Positions 22,225 to 34,810 of a stretch of DNA of 64,000 nt are shown here, in pieces (the stretch's first letter is position 1; the number at the start of each line of letters is the position of its first letter). This DNA comes from Pseudopyrenochaeta lycopersici (taxonomy: Eukaryota; Ascomycota; Dothideomycetes; Pleosporales; Pseudopyrenochaetaceae): NCBI GenBank assembly GCA_003313425.1, contig NHZP01000015.1:496001-560000 (forward strand), read 5' to 3'. Position numbers and translations under genes: made by a program. A model generated the notes under the pieces. The model was not told where the DNA came from. It made no database searches and saw nothing but the letters and a program-made list of their open reading frames with translations.

Positions 22225-23289
22225 ATCAGATGAGATGAAGCAGTTGGGGAGGAGCTGTAATGTCCAGTGGAGAGCTGGATGTGTAGGATACCCTGTTTGT
22301 TGGATTGACTAGGTAGACGTGTTGTTAGAGTAGTGTAGTAATCTTGGATACTGGGCAGCCGATATAGTTTGAAATGTACATGGTATCATGCATACCAAGT
22401 CTCGGTGATGGATCAAGTCCAATGAGTGAGGCGATTGCACAGCATGGAGGGTGCTACCAGGGTATTGGTGAGCATTTTGCAGGCTACCTGATGAAGCGGG
22501 GGGCAAGACAAAGCATGGGAGAGATTGGTTTCAGCGCGGCCAGAGACAGTAAAGTGCATGCACACGAGTACCAGAGGGCGTCTTGGATGGATCAACAGCA
22601 GCGAGGCTCAGGTGAGGTGTAGCGTCGGGTAGAGATCAAACAAGCACGGTTGCAGGAGACACTCGGTGTGTGGTGAAACGACAGGGGTGGGAGATGGGGA
22701 GGTGACTCGCGACGACATGCCGTCAACGAAGATGGTCGAAGGGCAGTCAAGTGCGTCTATTATTGCTCGGCGGTGGTGTGTGCTGAGCAGCGATGATGCG
22801 GTAATCTGGGAAGACAAAGCCGGGCTCGCCTGTGCCTGGAGGCCGGGCTATGCTCCTTCGGCGATAGAGGTGCAGCGGTTCACAGACCACCTCGCGCAGT
22901 CGGGACTCAACAAGCGCTGGGAGCAGAAGGGCAGCTCGAGACAAAGAGGGCGGCGCAGAGGCCCGCGAGAGCAGACGGCCGTTCTGGAGGCTCTGCAAGA
23001 CAGCTGCACCGCTACATCGCTGCATCTGGCCGAGCGGCTGATTTGGGCGGGCGTGGTGGTGGTGGTGGTGGTCTGCTACTGAGGCGCCTGCTTTTTGTGT
23101 GGCCTGTCCGGGCACGGACGCCCTGGGCCACTGGGCCAATGGCGCCGCCCAGTTCGTCGCCTTGCTCGACGCTTGACGCTCGACTGCTGCTCAGTCTCGA
23201 CCTTCCTCACTCTCTCTTTCTTCCCTCCCTCCCTCCCCTCCCACCCACCACGTCGCCCGCCATCTCCCAGGGCGCTCTTCCACCATAAT
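22225..23289. other. intergenic / promoter of the KH-protein gene
   Basis: About 1.07 kb. It contains a (GGT)n microsatellite near 23054-23071 and a pyrimidine-rich tract around 23205-23245 just before the next start, typical of a fungal promoter and leader. No coding region supported. Confidence 0.5.
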
Positions 23290-26200
23290 ATGCACAAGAT
23301 ATCCAACTTCACCGGTTCAGCCCGGCACGGCTGGGAGAAGATGACGCCGTCGACGGGCTTCCCGTTCTCGAGGTCGAACCACGAGATGCCCGTCACAGCT
23401 CCGATAAAGCGCCCGTCAACGGCCACGTCCGCCCCGCCCGTCATCCCGCCTGGCACGCAGGTCAATCTGTCCTTCAACGTGCCCTTCTCCTCCAATCTCG
23501 CCGGCCCCGATCCTGACGACATCATGTGGGCGAGCCCCGGGGCAAAGGCGCGATGGACCCATCCGGAAGGGACGGCAGAGGCCACGCCCACCCACAAGCT
23601 GCCCGTCCACGCCCAGAACGTCGACAACCTGCGCAACCTGTGCCGGGACGTGAGCGAGCAGAGCGACGGACGCGTCTCGGCCACGGTCACGTCAGCCGAG
23701 TCCAAGCCGCTGCCTGGCCTGCAGCGGGGGCCATTGCGGGCGCTGGTGACGAATGTGTGCCTGTCCGGCGAGCTGGAGATTGTGAACTCGATGCGCTGCA
23801 AGCTGTTGAATTCGACGCCCATTTCTCTGGTAGGCCTCAGCTGGACACCGTCATCGCCCATTTGCTGACTTTTCTTGGCACAGCGGTCATCGCACGTCGA
23901 CATCGACTCGCAGCTCATCATCGACCCGCCCTCGCAGAACGTCAAGGGCCCTGTTCTGCAGCAGCTTGATCTCATTGCCAAAACCACAAAGGCCGACATT
24001 TTCTTGCTGATGCCAAAGCAGCCCGACATCGAGACTGCCAGCTTCCATGGCAACATCGACACGGGCATGGACCCTCGCCTGCGCTGCGCCATCTACGGAG
24101 ATCTGGAGACGATGGAGCATGCAAAGACGCGTGTGTTGATCATGATTGACCAGATCGTGAGTTTTTTCCTGCTGCCCCGCACTTGTCCGACTGGCACACA
24201 ATGCTAATTTGCTGCCCGCCACAGCTCAAGCGATACGTGGACACTATGAAGCTCGAGCTGACCATGCATACCTTGATATGTGGCCGTGGACGCAAGAACA
24301 TCAAGATGATTGAGTCTGCCACTGGAACTGCCATCTACTTCCCGCCCCCATTTCCTCGGCTATTCGGATATACACCACCAGGTGCTCAGCGTAGGCCGGA
24401 TGATTTGGTTTACATTACAGGAGAGAACTCCGAGTGCATTCTTCGCGCCAAACAGCGCCTCCATGACCTGGTCATGTCCACAAAGGTCTTCGTGAAGCCC
24501 GTGATGGTGACTGACACTAAACTTGATGCCATTCTACTCGAACGTTTGGACAAGGTGCGCAAGATTATCGAGAACAATGGCTCCTACATCTTACTGCCAC
24601 CGCTTGGCGTTCAGCGAGGTGTAGTCCGAGTCCAGGGTACCGATGTCTTGCACGTCGAGCGCACTGTGCGCGAACTGATGCAGCTCGTAAGTTGATGATT
24701 TGTACTGATGGCCACTCTCTATACTCACACCACATTAGGCCGGACAATTTTATAGTGCATCGTGGTTCATCACTCACCCTGACCCTACGCAGCGTCCTCC
24801 CACTTCAGCTGACGTCCGCGCAATGCTTTCCGATATATGCATCAATTCTGGCGCCGAAGTCAGCTTCGAGAAGCTCAACTTCCATATTTACGGGTCTGAC
24901 GATGCTGTCAGGGCTGCCCTGATGGTCATTAGCAACATTCCGTTCGTGAAGAAGTCCCAGTACAACATGAGTGTCAAGATCGAGCTTGCCAACGAGCACA
25001 AAGAATTCGTCAGCGGTAAGAAGAACGGCAAGATCAACAAGATCATGAGCCACAGCAGCGTGCAGATTGTCTTTGACGGCTTCAACGAGTACAACTTCTA
25101 CATCGTCGTCCGTGGTGCCCAATACGAGGCGACAAAGAACGGGCTCGACCTTGTCGAACAGGAGATGCCCGCTTCCATCAGTTTCCATGTACCTGACCAG
25201 TACCATAAGCGCATCATTGGTATTGGAGGCCAACACATTCAACGCATCATGAAGAAGTACTCCGTCTTTGTCAAATTCTCCAATGCCATGGACCGCGGTG
25301 GTTTCGGCAAAGAGGAAGATGACATCAAGGTTGACAACGTGATTTGCCGAACGCCTGCACGTAATGCTCAGAATCTAGATTTGGTCAAGCAAGAGATCAT
25401 GGACATGGTTGAGAAGGCAGACGCTGAGTTCGTCTCTGAGACCATTAACATCAACCGCTTGTACCACCGTGAGCTCATCGCCCGCCTTGACAAGATTGAC
25501 GAGCTCGAGAAGAAGTTCAACTGCAAGATCACCTTCCCCAGCACCGAAGAAGCAAGTGACACAGTTACTGTCTCTGGCCCTGAGTACCAGGTGCCATTGG
25601 CAGTCGACGAGTTCCTGGTAGGTTTACAGTACTTGTCCTTCGGCAAACAACAGCTGACCAACAATCTTAGGGTATGGTGCCAGAGTCTCATGACCTAGGT
25701 TTCCCTGCTACTGCAGATATCAGTGAGCACATACGCTCTCCCGAGTTCAAGAATGATATCCTTGAAAAGCTCAAGACTCAGCACGTTGTTGATGCTCAGC
25801 TGCAGGAAATGCAGACTGAAACGATCGACGGTAAGGAAGAGCACATTGAGTCTTTCCACCTTGTGTTCACCCGCAACAACGCGGGCGGGCTCAAGGATGC
25901 CATCGACTTCTTGCTCAATCACCTAGTCATGCATGGTTTGGATACAAGCACCGTCCGTGGTGCCCTTCCCCGCCCCAAGTCTGATTCTTTCGAAGACTCT
26001 CTACCCTTCTTCGAATCCAAGTTGCTCCAGCGAGCTGAGCCGGCTGTTGATAGCACCGACTCTCCAACACGCTCTCACTTCGGTGATGATGAGCCTCGCG
26101 GCATGCTCGACCGGCTTCGCAAGCCCGGCAGCATGTCGTCGTTCACGTCCATCTTCAACGGACGTAAGAACACCAACTCTCCCGGATCGCTCTTCAAGCA

Positions 26201-26489
26201 TGCTTCGAGCAACGCTTCCAAGGCATCTCTTGCCAGCCTTGAATCCACCGGTAGCTATCGTAACCCTTGGAACGATAGCGGCATCAACCTCGCGGACGAC
26301 GAACACCACACTAATGGTTGGCCTATGCCAACTCCGCGTTTTGAATCCAAGTTTCCTTTTGGTTCTACTTCAGGGGCGTCTGGGGATATCACCCCAAGGT
26401 ACGACCCGCGGGGCTCCGTGGACAGCGGCCGCCCAAGTACTTCTCATTCTGCATCTGGATACCCGGCTCCTATTGGGCCTCCTCGTTAA
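23290..26489 (+). CDS. multi-KH-domain RNA-binding protein, 990 aa
   Basis: Five exons: 23290-23829, 23884-24156, 24225-24686, 24739-25617 and 25671-26489, with introns of 52-68 nt that are all canonical. Several KH-type modules are visible from their GXXG loops: CGRGRKNIKMIES at about residue 290, GKKNGKINKIM at about 517 and IIGIGGQHIQRIMKKY at about 585. Degenerate copies lie between them (for example KVRKIIENNGSYI and ELIARLDKIDELEKKF). KH domains bind single-stranded RNA; tandem KH proteins of this layout resemble vigilin/Bicaudal-C-type regulators and are usually cytoplasmic. The N-terminal 100 residues include WASPGAKARWTHPEGTAEAT, which I recognise as conserved in filamentous ascomycetes. 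The last 170 residues are Ser-rich and disordered. The mRNA targets are unknown. Confidence 0.88.
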
Positions 26490-27383
26490 ATGATACCATC
26501 TACTCCTATACTGTAACCGGCTTTACGAAGAATACCCCGCTGTGCGTGCGTTTTGTTGTGCTCTGATGGTACTTCATGCGCGCGGCCTCACGCGACGACA
26601 AAAGAATTATACCCCTCCTATATGGCGACGTCGTAAAAGCCTTTGCTTGGCTGGTTGGTCTTGTTCCGCGCTTGTTGTTGCATTTTTGTTTTCCGTTATC
26701 TCTTGATTTTGTATGGGTTTCCGGCGTTGTGGTCTTGTGAATGATTCCCCCTCGGCGCAAAAACAAATATACCAATTTGCTGCTTTGTGGATTTTCCGTG
26801 CGATTTGCTGCGTTGTGTTGCGTTTGTATCTTGGACGTGGATGGGCGTGGGAATGACGGAATGATACCCAGGATTCGTGGGTCAGGCGGATCTCGGTGGG
26901 CGTACAGATGGTGCATGTGGAGTTGGGATACAGGAGGATTACCTATGTGCGACTACTTTCGCTCTCCACTCTTGCCTTCTCGAGGAACAGCTCGAGCTCG
27001 AGCGACAACAAACAGGGCGGTAGAGTGCATGGAAAAAGTTTTGGAACGCGAGACGAGATATACAGAATAGACGAACGAAGCACACTTATACCCATGTACC
27101 TTGTCTCAACCATGCAATCATGGCCTGCGTTTCTGTTCCTAATCCTCGTACTTTGAGGCTCGCCGTTTGGTAGGGCTTAGCGTGCACGTGGCGCAACTCA
27201 CGAAGAGGTGACGTCGGCAATAATTTGTCTAGTTCCGAGGTCGTGCGTCAATAGCTTTCCGGCGTCATTCCGCGATCATACCACCAAAGGATTCTACCTT
27301 GAGTGCCCAACCCTCACGCCTTTGTATCACTGCTTGAACCTGTGGCCGGCTGCATAATTACTTTTTCGACTTGCTGTGCAACA
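26490..27383. other. intergenic
   Basis: About 0.9 kb between the KH-protein stop and the rhodanese start, both on the plus strand. T-rich and GT-rich sequence from 26640 to 26780 fits a 3' UTR. No gene supported. Confidence 0.5.
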
Positions 27384-28219
27384 ATGGCGTCGAAACGCGC
27401 TGTTCAATCCCTTGGCGTCCGTGCCAACCCGACACTCATCAGTCGCCAGACTTCGCGGTCGGGGTTTCATGCGTCGAGAGCTCTGAATGTAGCAGTTCGA
27501 TCGCAGAGTTATACTGTTGCAAGAGCGGCATATAGGAGTCAGATTGGAAGTGTGGCACAATGGCAAGCAGTCCGTGGACAAAGACGATGGCTCTCCCGCG
27601 CTCCAGAAGAGCAGTCGAATAAGATGTATGATTTCGACAACGTACGTTTCCCATTCTACCATACTTTACCTCGTGTTAAACCAATTCAATCCAGATCCTC
27701 CACATCGTCGAAAACCCATCCTCGTCCACCCTCCTCATCGACGTCCGCGAGCCCCACGAGTTCGAGGCAAACAGCATCCCCACAGCGATAAACATCCCAG
27801 TCAGCTCTCAACCAGACGCGCTCCTCATCGACGCCGAGGAGTTCCAGGACCGCTTCGGTTTTGCGAAACCACCGCTGAACAAGGAAGTCGTCTTCTTCTG
27901 CAAAGCAGGCGTCCGGAGTAGAGCGAGTGCAGGCATCGCACGACAAGCTGGGTACATATCCTTTTTTTTTTCTCCACAGCATGGCGATGATTTTTAGATA
28001 ACTCGGCTAATGCGTGATGTTAGGTATACGAATGTGGGTGAATATCCTGGCTCATGGCTCGACTGGGAGCGTCGTGGTGGCCCGGGGACGAAGACCCCTC
28101 CACCGCCAGAGGGCATGGGCGAGCCGCAGGCGCCTGTGAGCGAGACGAACCCTACACAGAAGACGGGGACTAGTGGGGAAGAGGATCTGGGGCCTGATGG
28201 GCAGCCGAAGAGCCCCTAG
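27384..28219 (+). CDS. mitochondrial rhodanese-like thiosulfate sulfurtransferase
   Basis: Three exons, 27384-27641, 27695-27951 and 28024-28219, with 53- and 72-nt introns; 236 aa. The first 80 residues are Arg/Ser/Ala-rich with no acidic residues, a typical mitochondrial presequence. The rhodanese domain follows: LLIDVREPHEFEANSIPTAI, then VVFFCKAGVRSRASAGIARQ with active-site Cys155 in the loop CKAGVRS, closing with YPGSWLDW. The C-terminal 50 residues are a Pro/Gly/Glu-rich tail. Yeast relatives are Rdl1/Rdl2, single-domain sulfurtransferases of mitochondria. The second intron contains an earlier CAG acceptor after a T-tract, which would add an early stop. Confidence 0.9.
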
Positions 28220-28553
28220 GGCGGATTCCTCGGGAAGCAATAGATGAAGAGTTAGAGTGGTCGGGTGTATAATAGTGCATGATGAAGAGTATTGGATAAT
28301 CCTCCACTCAAAGTTTCTAACCGAGCTGCGAGAGTGGCAGGCATTTTATAATCGCTTCTATATCATATGCTACTAACGCGCTATGAATATGCTAGGTTCC
28401 AACACAATGTGAGAACATCTACCAGCGAAAATCCACATCATGTATGTGGTGATAAAAAGTAGGGTCTTATCCGACGCCATATACACACGAATTACAACCG
28501 TACCCCAACTGTATTAAACATAAGTAGCATCACTAGAATAAGACAAGATTCTT
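28220..28553. other. convergent 3' regions
   Basis: A 334-bp interval between convergent stops of the rhodanese and ABC transporter genes. AT-rich; presumed polyadenylation regions. Confidence 0.55.
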
Positions 28554-31500
28554 TCATCGATCTAAAGCCTGAGCTTGACACTGTATGACTTGTTAGCTGC
28601 ATTCCTTTTCAATCGTAATCCCAAGGAGGATCGAACTTACCATCTGCCAATATACACCCCTCTTCCTCAACAAGGACTGATGGTCGCCCTTCTCCAGGAC
28701 CTTGCCGCTGCCGAGAACGAAAATGACATCTGCCTTTTGGATGGTAGCCAGACGATGTGCAACTGCCAAGACTGTTCGAGCTCCTTCGCCAGCGGCGCGC
28801 TCGATAGCTTCCTGGACCAACTTCTCGCTCTCCGAGTCGAGTGAACTCGTTGCTTCGTCGAGAAGAAGTAACTTTGGCTTGCGCAACAGTGCGCGAGCGA
28901 GCGAGAGGCGCTGTTTCTGGCCCCCGGACAAACTCAGGCCTTTCGGTCCCAAACGCGTAGCGTAGCCTTCAGGTAGCGAGGTGATAAATTCGTGGATCTG
29001 TGCATCGCGACACGCCTGCTCGATATCAGAGTCCGTGGCGTCCTCGACGGATAACGCCACATTGTCTTTAATGCTGCCTTCATACAGCGTCGGCTCCTGA
29101 CTGACTAAGCTGATCTGTTTACGGTACTCCGTCGGATCAAGAGTCGTAACATCCTGCCCGTTGTAGAGGATGCTGCCAGAGTCTGCATCGTAAAAACGTT
29201 CTAGTAAATTGATTGTTGTGGACTTTCCGCATCCGCTGGCTCCTACCAGAGCAGCGAACTGACCTGGGAGAACTTGAATGTTCAAGTTGGAGAGGACGGG
29301 TACGTTACGGGACTTATATGTGAAGTAAACGTTCTGGAAATCTATGCCAACGCCCAAAACTGGGTTGGTGATTTCTGGGTAGGACGGAGGGGGGGTATTT
29401 TTGGGCGGTCTCATGCTCAAGATTCGATTTGCTGCACCTGTTGCTTGAGCCATGTTGGGCGCAAAGGAGAACCACATTCCAGCTGCCATAGCACCTTGGA
29501 CGATTGCCATGTACACGACGAAGAAGTCGACGAGGTTGTACTCGCGCGATGCGAGGAGAGTGCCGCCATACCAGAAGGCGAGCGCCATGCATGCCAGGTC
29601 GATACTATCGCTTGCTGCATAAACAAGTGTACTGTACTTTGAGCTTGCAAAGGCGTTAGAAACGTGACGCTTGAGTAAACTGTCATAACGATCGCCGATC
29701 ATATCTTCCATGATAAGACTGAGCACCGTTCGGAAAGCGCCAACAGCTTCTGTGGCAAATTGACTGCTGTTTTCAAATACTTTGGCATTGTCTTGCTCAA
29801 ATCGCATTTCCAGACGCATGCGAAGATATCCAGCGGCAAGAATGAGCGGTAGAGCAGAGAAAATTCCAACAAGCGTGAGCTTCCAGCCATAGACAAAGGC
29901 AATGATAATCGAACCAACAAGGTTGACAACAGCAATCAGAGCCATGGACATCTCCGTTGACATAAGCTGTTGTAGCTGTTGACTATCCGAGCTCAACCGT
30001 GAAGTCAGTGATCCTGGACTATGCCCCTGGTCATCGAAAAAAGCGATACGCTTCCGAATCATGTTGTCCAAGTACTCTTGTCGGTAGTGCCGTGTCACCG
30101 CAACCGAAATTAGGTGCGCAGCAGTGCCCAAGATGAAGTATGACACCCCGACACCAGCGGCCAGCACACCAAACATGCCGGCCCAGAAATTTCCTTCTCG
30201 GACAAGATCATCGCCCGTGAGCGTGAAAACATTGATGATTTGAGCAAAGATGTACGCCTGTAGCGGATAGACCGCTCCAGCACCAAGGACACCAACGATA
30301 GCGATGATGTACAGGATCCAGTGGTGGCGTTGCTCGACCAGGAGACGGCCGAAACTTCTGAATAAACCTTTGTTTTTGTACTCAGGATCCTCCGCAGACA
30401 CATGGCTGCTTTGCTCGTGCACATTAGAGTCCGCGGTATCGGCGGTATTGGTCTTCACGAGCGCTGAATCTGCGGATTCAATCTCCTCGGCTTCCATGGC
30501 GAGCTCTTGGGCGTGGACAAGGCCGAAGTAGACGCCAGCTTCGATCCTGAGCAACTCATCATGATTGCCTTGCTCGACTAGCTTGCCCTGTCGCAATACG
30601 ATGATCTTATCTGCTCTCTTGATTGTGGAGAGACGATGAGCGATAACGATCGTGGTTCGATTTTGCGACACACGATCGAGCGCCTGCTGCACAATACGCT
30701 CCGTTCGAACATCAATCGCACTAGTAGCCTCGTCCAGAATGAGTATGGGCGGCTGTTTAATGATACTCCTTGCAATAGCTATGCGCTGGCGTTGACCTCC
30801 GGAGAGCTTTATGCCGCTCTCGCCGACGAGGGTCTCAAAGCCTTGGGGCAATCGGGAGATGAATTCCTCAGCGTAAGCCTCGCGGCAAGCCTCTTCCACC
30901 ATCTTCATCTTTTCATCCTTTCCTAGAGATTCGTAGCGAGTGCCACAGAGACCAAAGGCGACGTTGTTGTATAAAGTATCGTTGAAAAGGAAAGGTTCTT
31001 GTTGAACTAGTCCGATCTGTGAGCGCCACCACTTGAGGTCGACATCTCGCAGAGTCGTGCCCCCAATTCGAATTGCGCCGGTACAAGTGTTCGGGCCCAG
31101 GTCAATTTCCTCTTTCTCAGAATCATCTTTGGCCTTCTTTGCAGACATCTCGTCAGGCTTATCACCCTTCGAAGAGTCTTTTGAAGCTTTACTTCTACCG
31201 AACCACTTAGACTTCTTTTTCGTGTCATCATCCCCGACAACTGTTTCGGTAGGTGTGGCATCCGCCTGGTCGGTCACTTTTGGTAGAGCCGTAGTTCCGA
31301 GCAGATCATACCACCTCTGGACGAGACCCACGATCGTACTCTTTCCAGATCCTGCAACGTGGTGGCGTAAAGTCAGTGTATGTCGCATGTAACCTCCTCA
31401 GGAACACTTACCAGATGGGCCAACAATAGCAGTGACCTTCCCAGCCTCAAATGTCAGATCAAGCCCTTCGAGGATCTGAACATCTGGTCTGCTGGGGTAC

Positions 31501-32957
31501 GAAAATGCAACTTTATCAAATACAATGTCGGCATCAGCAGATACCTCGGGCTCTTTAAAGCCAGATTGATCCGGGACTGGGGTATCAATTGTGACGAATA
31601 GCTCGGTAGCTGCGGAGGCTGCTTTTGCAATAGCAATAAAGGGATGCACCAACCGACCGATATTCATAACAGCCACTACGAAAGGAGGAAATATCAAGTC
31701 AGCGTATATGCTTTGTTCGAATTGCATCTGGACACTCACTCATGACGGAAAAGAGGACGATGGTGATTACGCCGACATCTGGAATCTTGCCCTCGTCGTA
31801 CTGCTTGATGCCGAACCAAAATGTGATAGCAAACGTTCCATACATGCCTAGCATTGATGGAGACATCATCAAACCCATCAATGGCGCGCCAGTCTTCTCG
31901 TTCTTCGCAGCTTTGTCCAAACTGTCTTCGTGCTGTCTCGCCAACTTGGCTTCGGCGCCAAAAGCAACCACGATGCGTATAGAAGAGAACATCTCGAATG
32001 CCATCGCTGAAGCATTATCATGATGCTTCTCTGTGATGTTGTGTATGCGGATGAAAGGGGGGATCAGGACTCCATAGACGATGAGGATGAAAGGCAGCGA
32101 AGCGGAGGCAACGAGCGTGAGTAGCCAAGCCTTGACAAAGGCGACAACATACATTCCGATTGTAAAAGCAAGCGACTGAAACAGCATAGCGAGATGTTGT
32201 GATATGGCGAGCTGGATAGTGTTTGCGGACGTAGTAATACGGGTAGAGACCTTGCCGGGACTAATCGTATCAATAATGCTGACTGGCTGCGCAAACAAAG
32301 CACGTAGATATGCTAGACGTAGAGCAGCAGATATCCGCATACCACTGATCCGAATAGCAAGCTGTTTATGCTATATTAGTACTCCATCAACCATGCGAAG
32401 AGCGCCTCTTACCATGGACAGGTACGACATGACAAACTTGCCAATGAAAAGGTAGACAATGAATAGAGTCAGCCGGCTGATCTCTGCCTGAAACTCATCT
32501 TTTGTTATGGTTGTTCCTGGTATGAAGTATGCTGTAAAGTTGCCCACAAGCTGGCCTATGGAAGGTCAATAACTTGAAGACATCCTCGTGGTTCAGAGCG
32601 TACCGAAGACAATGTTCATTAAAGGCAGCGCGATACCTGATCCGATGGACGTGAAAAAGCACACAAAGATCAAGATATAATCAAGTGTGGTCCCATATGC
32701 GAAGACGCGCTGGTCCAGACGATTTAGTGGTTGCTGTACATGGTTGTGCAACTACGTACGAAATAGTTCTTCAAACTAGCCTGTGGATGCTTCTTCTTTT
32801 CTTCAACACTGGCATCTGACTTATCAGCCAGTTGGACAACGCCACCATTCTCGGTCGTCCCGGCCTTGAGGGTCTCAGCAGTGAGAACAGCAGCTTCCGC
32901 TTCAGCGTTCGCCGCAGGTGGCCGCGGTGGGGGTTCGGTATTACTGTGAGTACCCAT
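28554..32957 (-). CDS. ABCB-type full ABC transporter (MDR / Pmd1-like), 1356 aa
   Basis: Seven exons: 32957-32760, 32709-32604, 32555-32413, 32361-31740, 31675-31412, 31351-28641 and 28580-28554. The layout is TMD-NBD-TMD-NBD with about 12 membrane segments. NBD1 has Walker A GPSGSGKST (about 441-449, created across a splice), signature LSGGQRQR (about 627), Walker B ILILDEATSAID and H-loop IVIAHRLSTI. NBD2 has GASGCGKST, LSGGQKQR, LLLLDEATSSLD and LAVAHRLATI. All catalytic residues are intact, so it should hydrolyse ATP at both sites. The last exon is only 27 nt and supplies the typical C-terminus CQAQALDR. Family members export hydrophobic drugs, pheromones or metabolites across the plasma membrane; the substrate here is unknown. 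A Lys/Asp/Ser-rich insertion of about 65 residues lies in NBD1 between Walker A and the Q-loop. Confidence 0.95.
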
Positions 32958-34810
32958 AATTGTGGTTTGTTATCAAGAGAATAGTAAAGAGAGTCTAGGG
33001 CTGATAAAAAAGGGGGTCCATATGGCAAGCGAGAATGGAGTTGTTGAAATAGGGACGAAAAGTCGGTGCCTGAAAGCGTAGGGTTGTGATCCTGGCGCCG
33101 TGTGTGCCGTATTTGGAACAGACGTGTTTATCCCGCGGCCAACTCAAACCTCACAATATCTGTCCTTAAGCGTAGGTTGCGGCCACGTTGTGAGTAAGCC
33201 GTAAGCAAAGACTGGGAAACACTGCGACAACGCACAGCATCATGATTTTAACTTAGTAGATGCGGATTTGACGAAGGGGTCGATAGCAACTCGCCGCACT
33301 CGAGGGCCATGGCCGCCAAGGACGGACCATCCGCGCTAGCTTGCACTCGACTCGCTTCAAGCAACTTCTTCCTAATCGAGCGACGACTTGCGAGATGAAA
33401 GCAAATATCCGGCATCTGGCTTCTCGCAGCAGCCATCTGCGGCATACAATTTAGAGAGCCCCGAGTACAAGGTAACATTCATTGAGCCATGAAATTCCTC
33501 CATTCACGATTTTCCCGTGGCCCAAGATTCCAAAAAGAAGGGAGACTGCGATTGCGATTGCGATTGCGAGTGACCGGAGGTCGGAATGCGGACGGCACGG
33601 TGCCCGAGCCGACTCACCGATCAACGTCTCGTCTGACTTGCTCCACAGTTCCTCTCCAAGACCCCTCCGCATCTTGGTGCCTTGCACGCATACAGCCTTT
33701 GCCTGAGAGACATGATGTATGAACAAAGTATGACGATCATCTCGGTTGGTACCGGTTGAGTAGATCAGGTTGTACCCACAGACTCATGCGTCAAAACGTC
33801 CACATTGGGCCACGACAACCTATCCCTCTTTGGTCAAAAGCATGGCCAAGGCTGGCGTATCGAACCATGTGGGCGGCTAAGTTGAGTTGGATTCCATCCT
33901 TGTGGGACCAAGTCTAGATTTAATGCTCCTTGATACAGAGTAGCCGGTCGACCACATATCAATCGTGCCATGCCACAGAATTGACGGTCTGATTCTAACA
34001 GTGTGGGTCCATTGAGCTATCCTTTCCGCCGCTGGTTCTCTGATATAGACGCAATCCCAAGGTCTGGAGTTCATGCACTAGTAATTTCGCATGTGAGATC
34101 TTACGATCTCTGCTAAGAGGACAGCTAAAGGGATTCAGCGTGAATCTTTCCAGGTACCTCGAGGTATTGCTCCAGGGACAGTGCTTCCGTCGCATGCATG
34201 TCCCCGATAAAAGCTTTGAGCGTGCTCGCTATAAGGCTCAGCTGCAAGTACTTAGCCCTGGCCGAGAAGTGCAAAAAGAATTATAAACACTTACTCTCGA
34301 GAAGCGTGTCCAAATATCAACGCCTGAGCGCTTACTCGTCGAATCAAGTCTTCACTCTTCAGACCAAGATAGATACTTTTGTTTTCGAATAGTTTGTTGA
34401 CTACCCTGTCCATCCAAAATTCCATGCATTGATAACTTCATATGCAGCTGCTTTTATGTTTGCAGGTCTTGCATAGCGAATAATAAAACGCACGCGGTCC
34501 CTCCAGTCCAACAGCTTCGATCAAAAGCTGAGGCATGCGTCACCCTCAACATCTGACAGGATGATGTTACTTCACACTACCATGACCCTTCCACTTCACT
34601 TGGCCCGTTCACTTCAGATTGCTCTACACTCTCCCATCGCCAATCCCTGGGAGACACTGTCATATACTGACGACAAGAGATTTGAAGAGAGAAACCAGCC
34701 AAGAAAATGAGGCTATATATGTGACATATGTGAAGGAATGCGTTGATCATACGTGGCAACCTACGAGGCCATGAATCATATCCTTTGCATTTCAATCCGA
34801 TGAAGTATCG
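32958..34810. other. intergenic, about 1.85 kb
   Basis: Upstream region of the ABC transporter and 3' region of the K+ channel gene, both minus strand. The only repeat noted is the hexanucleotide run at 33547-33570. No coding region supported. Confidence 0.5.
33547..33570. repeat. hexanucleotide microsatellite (TGCGAT)4, last unit imperfect
   Basis: Three perfect TGCGAT units and a fourth ending in G. It lies about 0.6 kb upstream of the ABC transporter start. It creates short artificial RL/AI dipeptide frames that should not be taken for genes. Confidence 0.8.

Noticed and set aside
32734..32759. A 26-nt intron in the ABC transporter ending at TACAG.
   Set aside because: Far below the fungal minimum. 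The acceptor at 32710 gives a normal 50-nt intron with a CTAA-type branch and the family-like junction NYF-RVFAYG.
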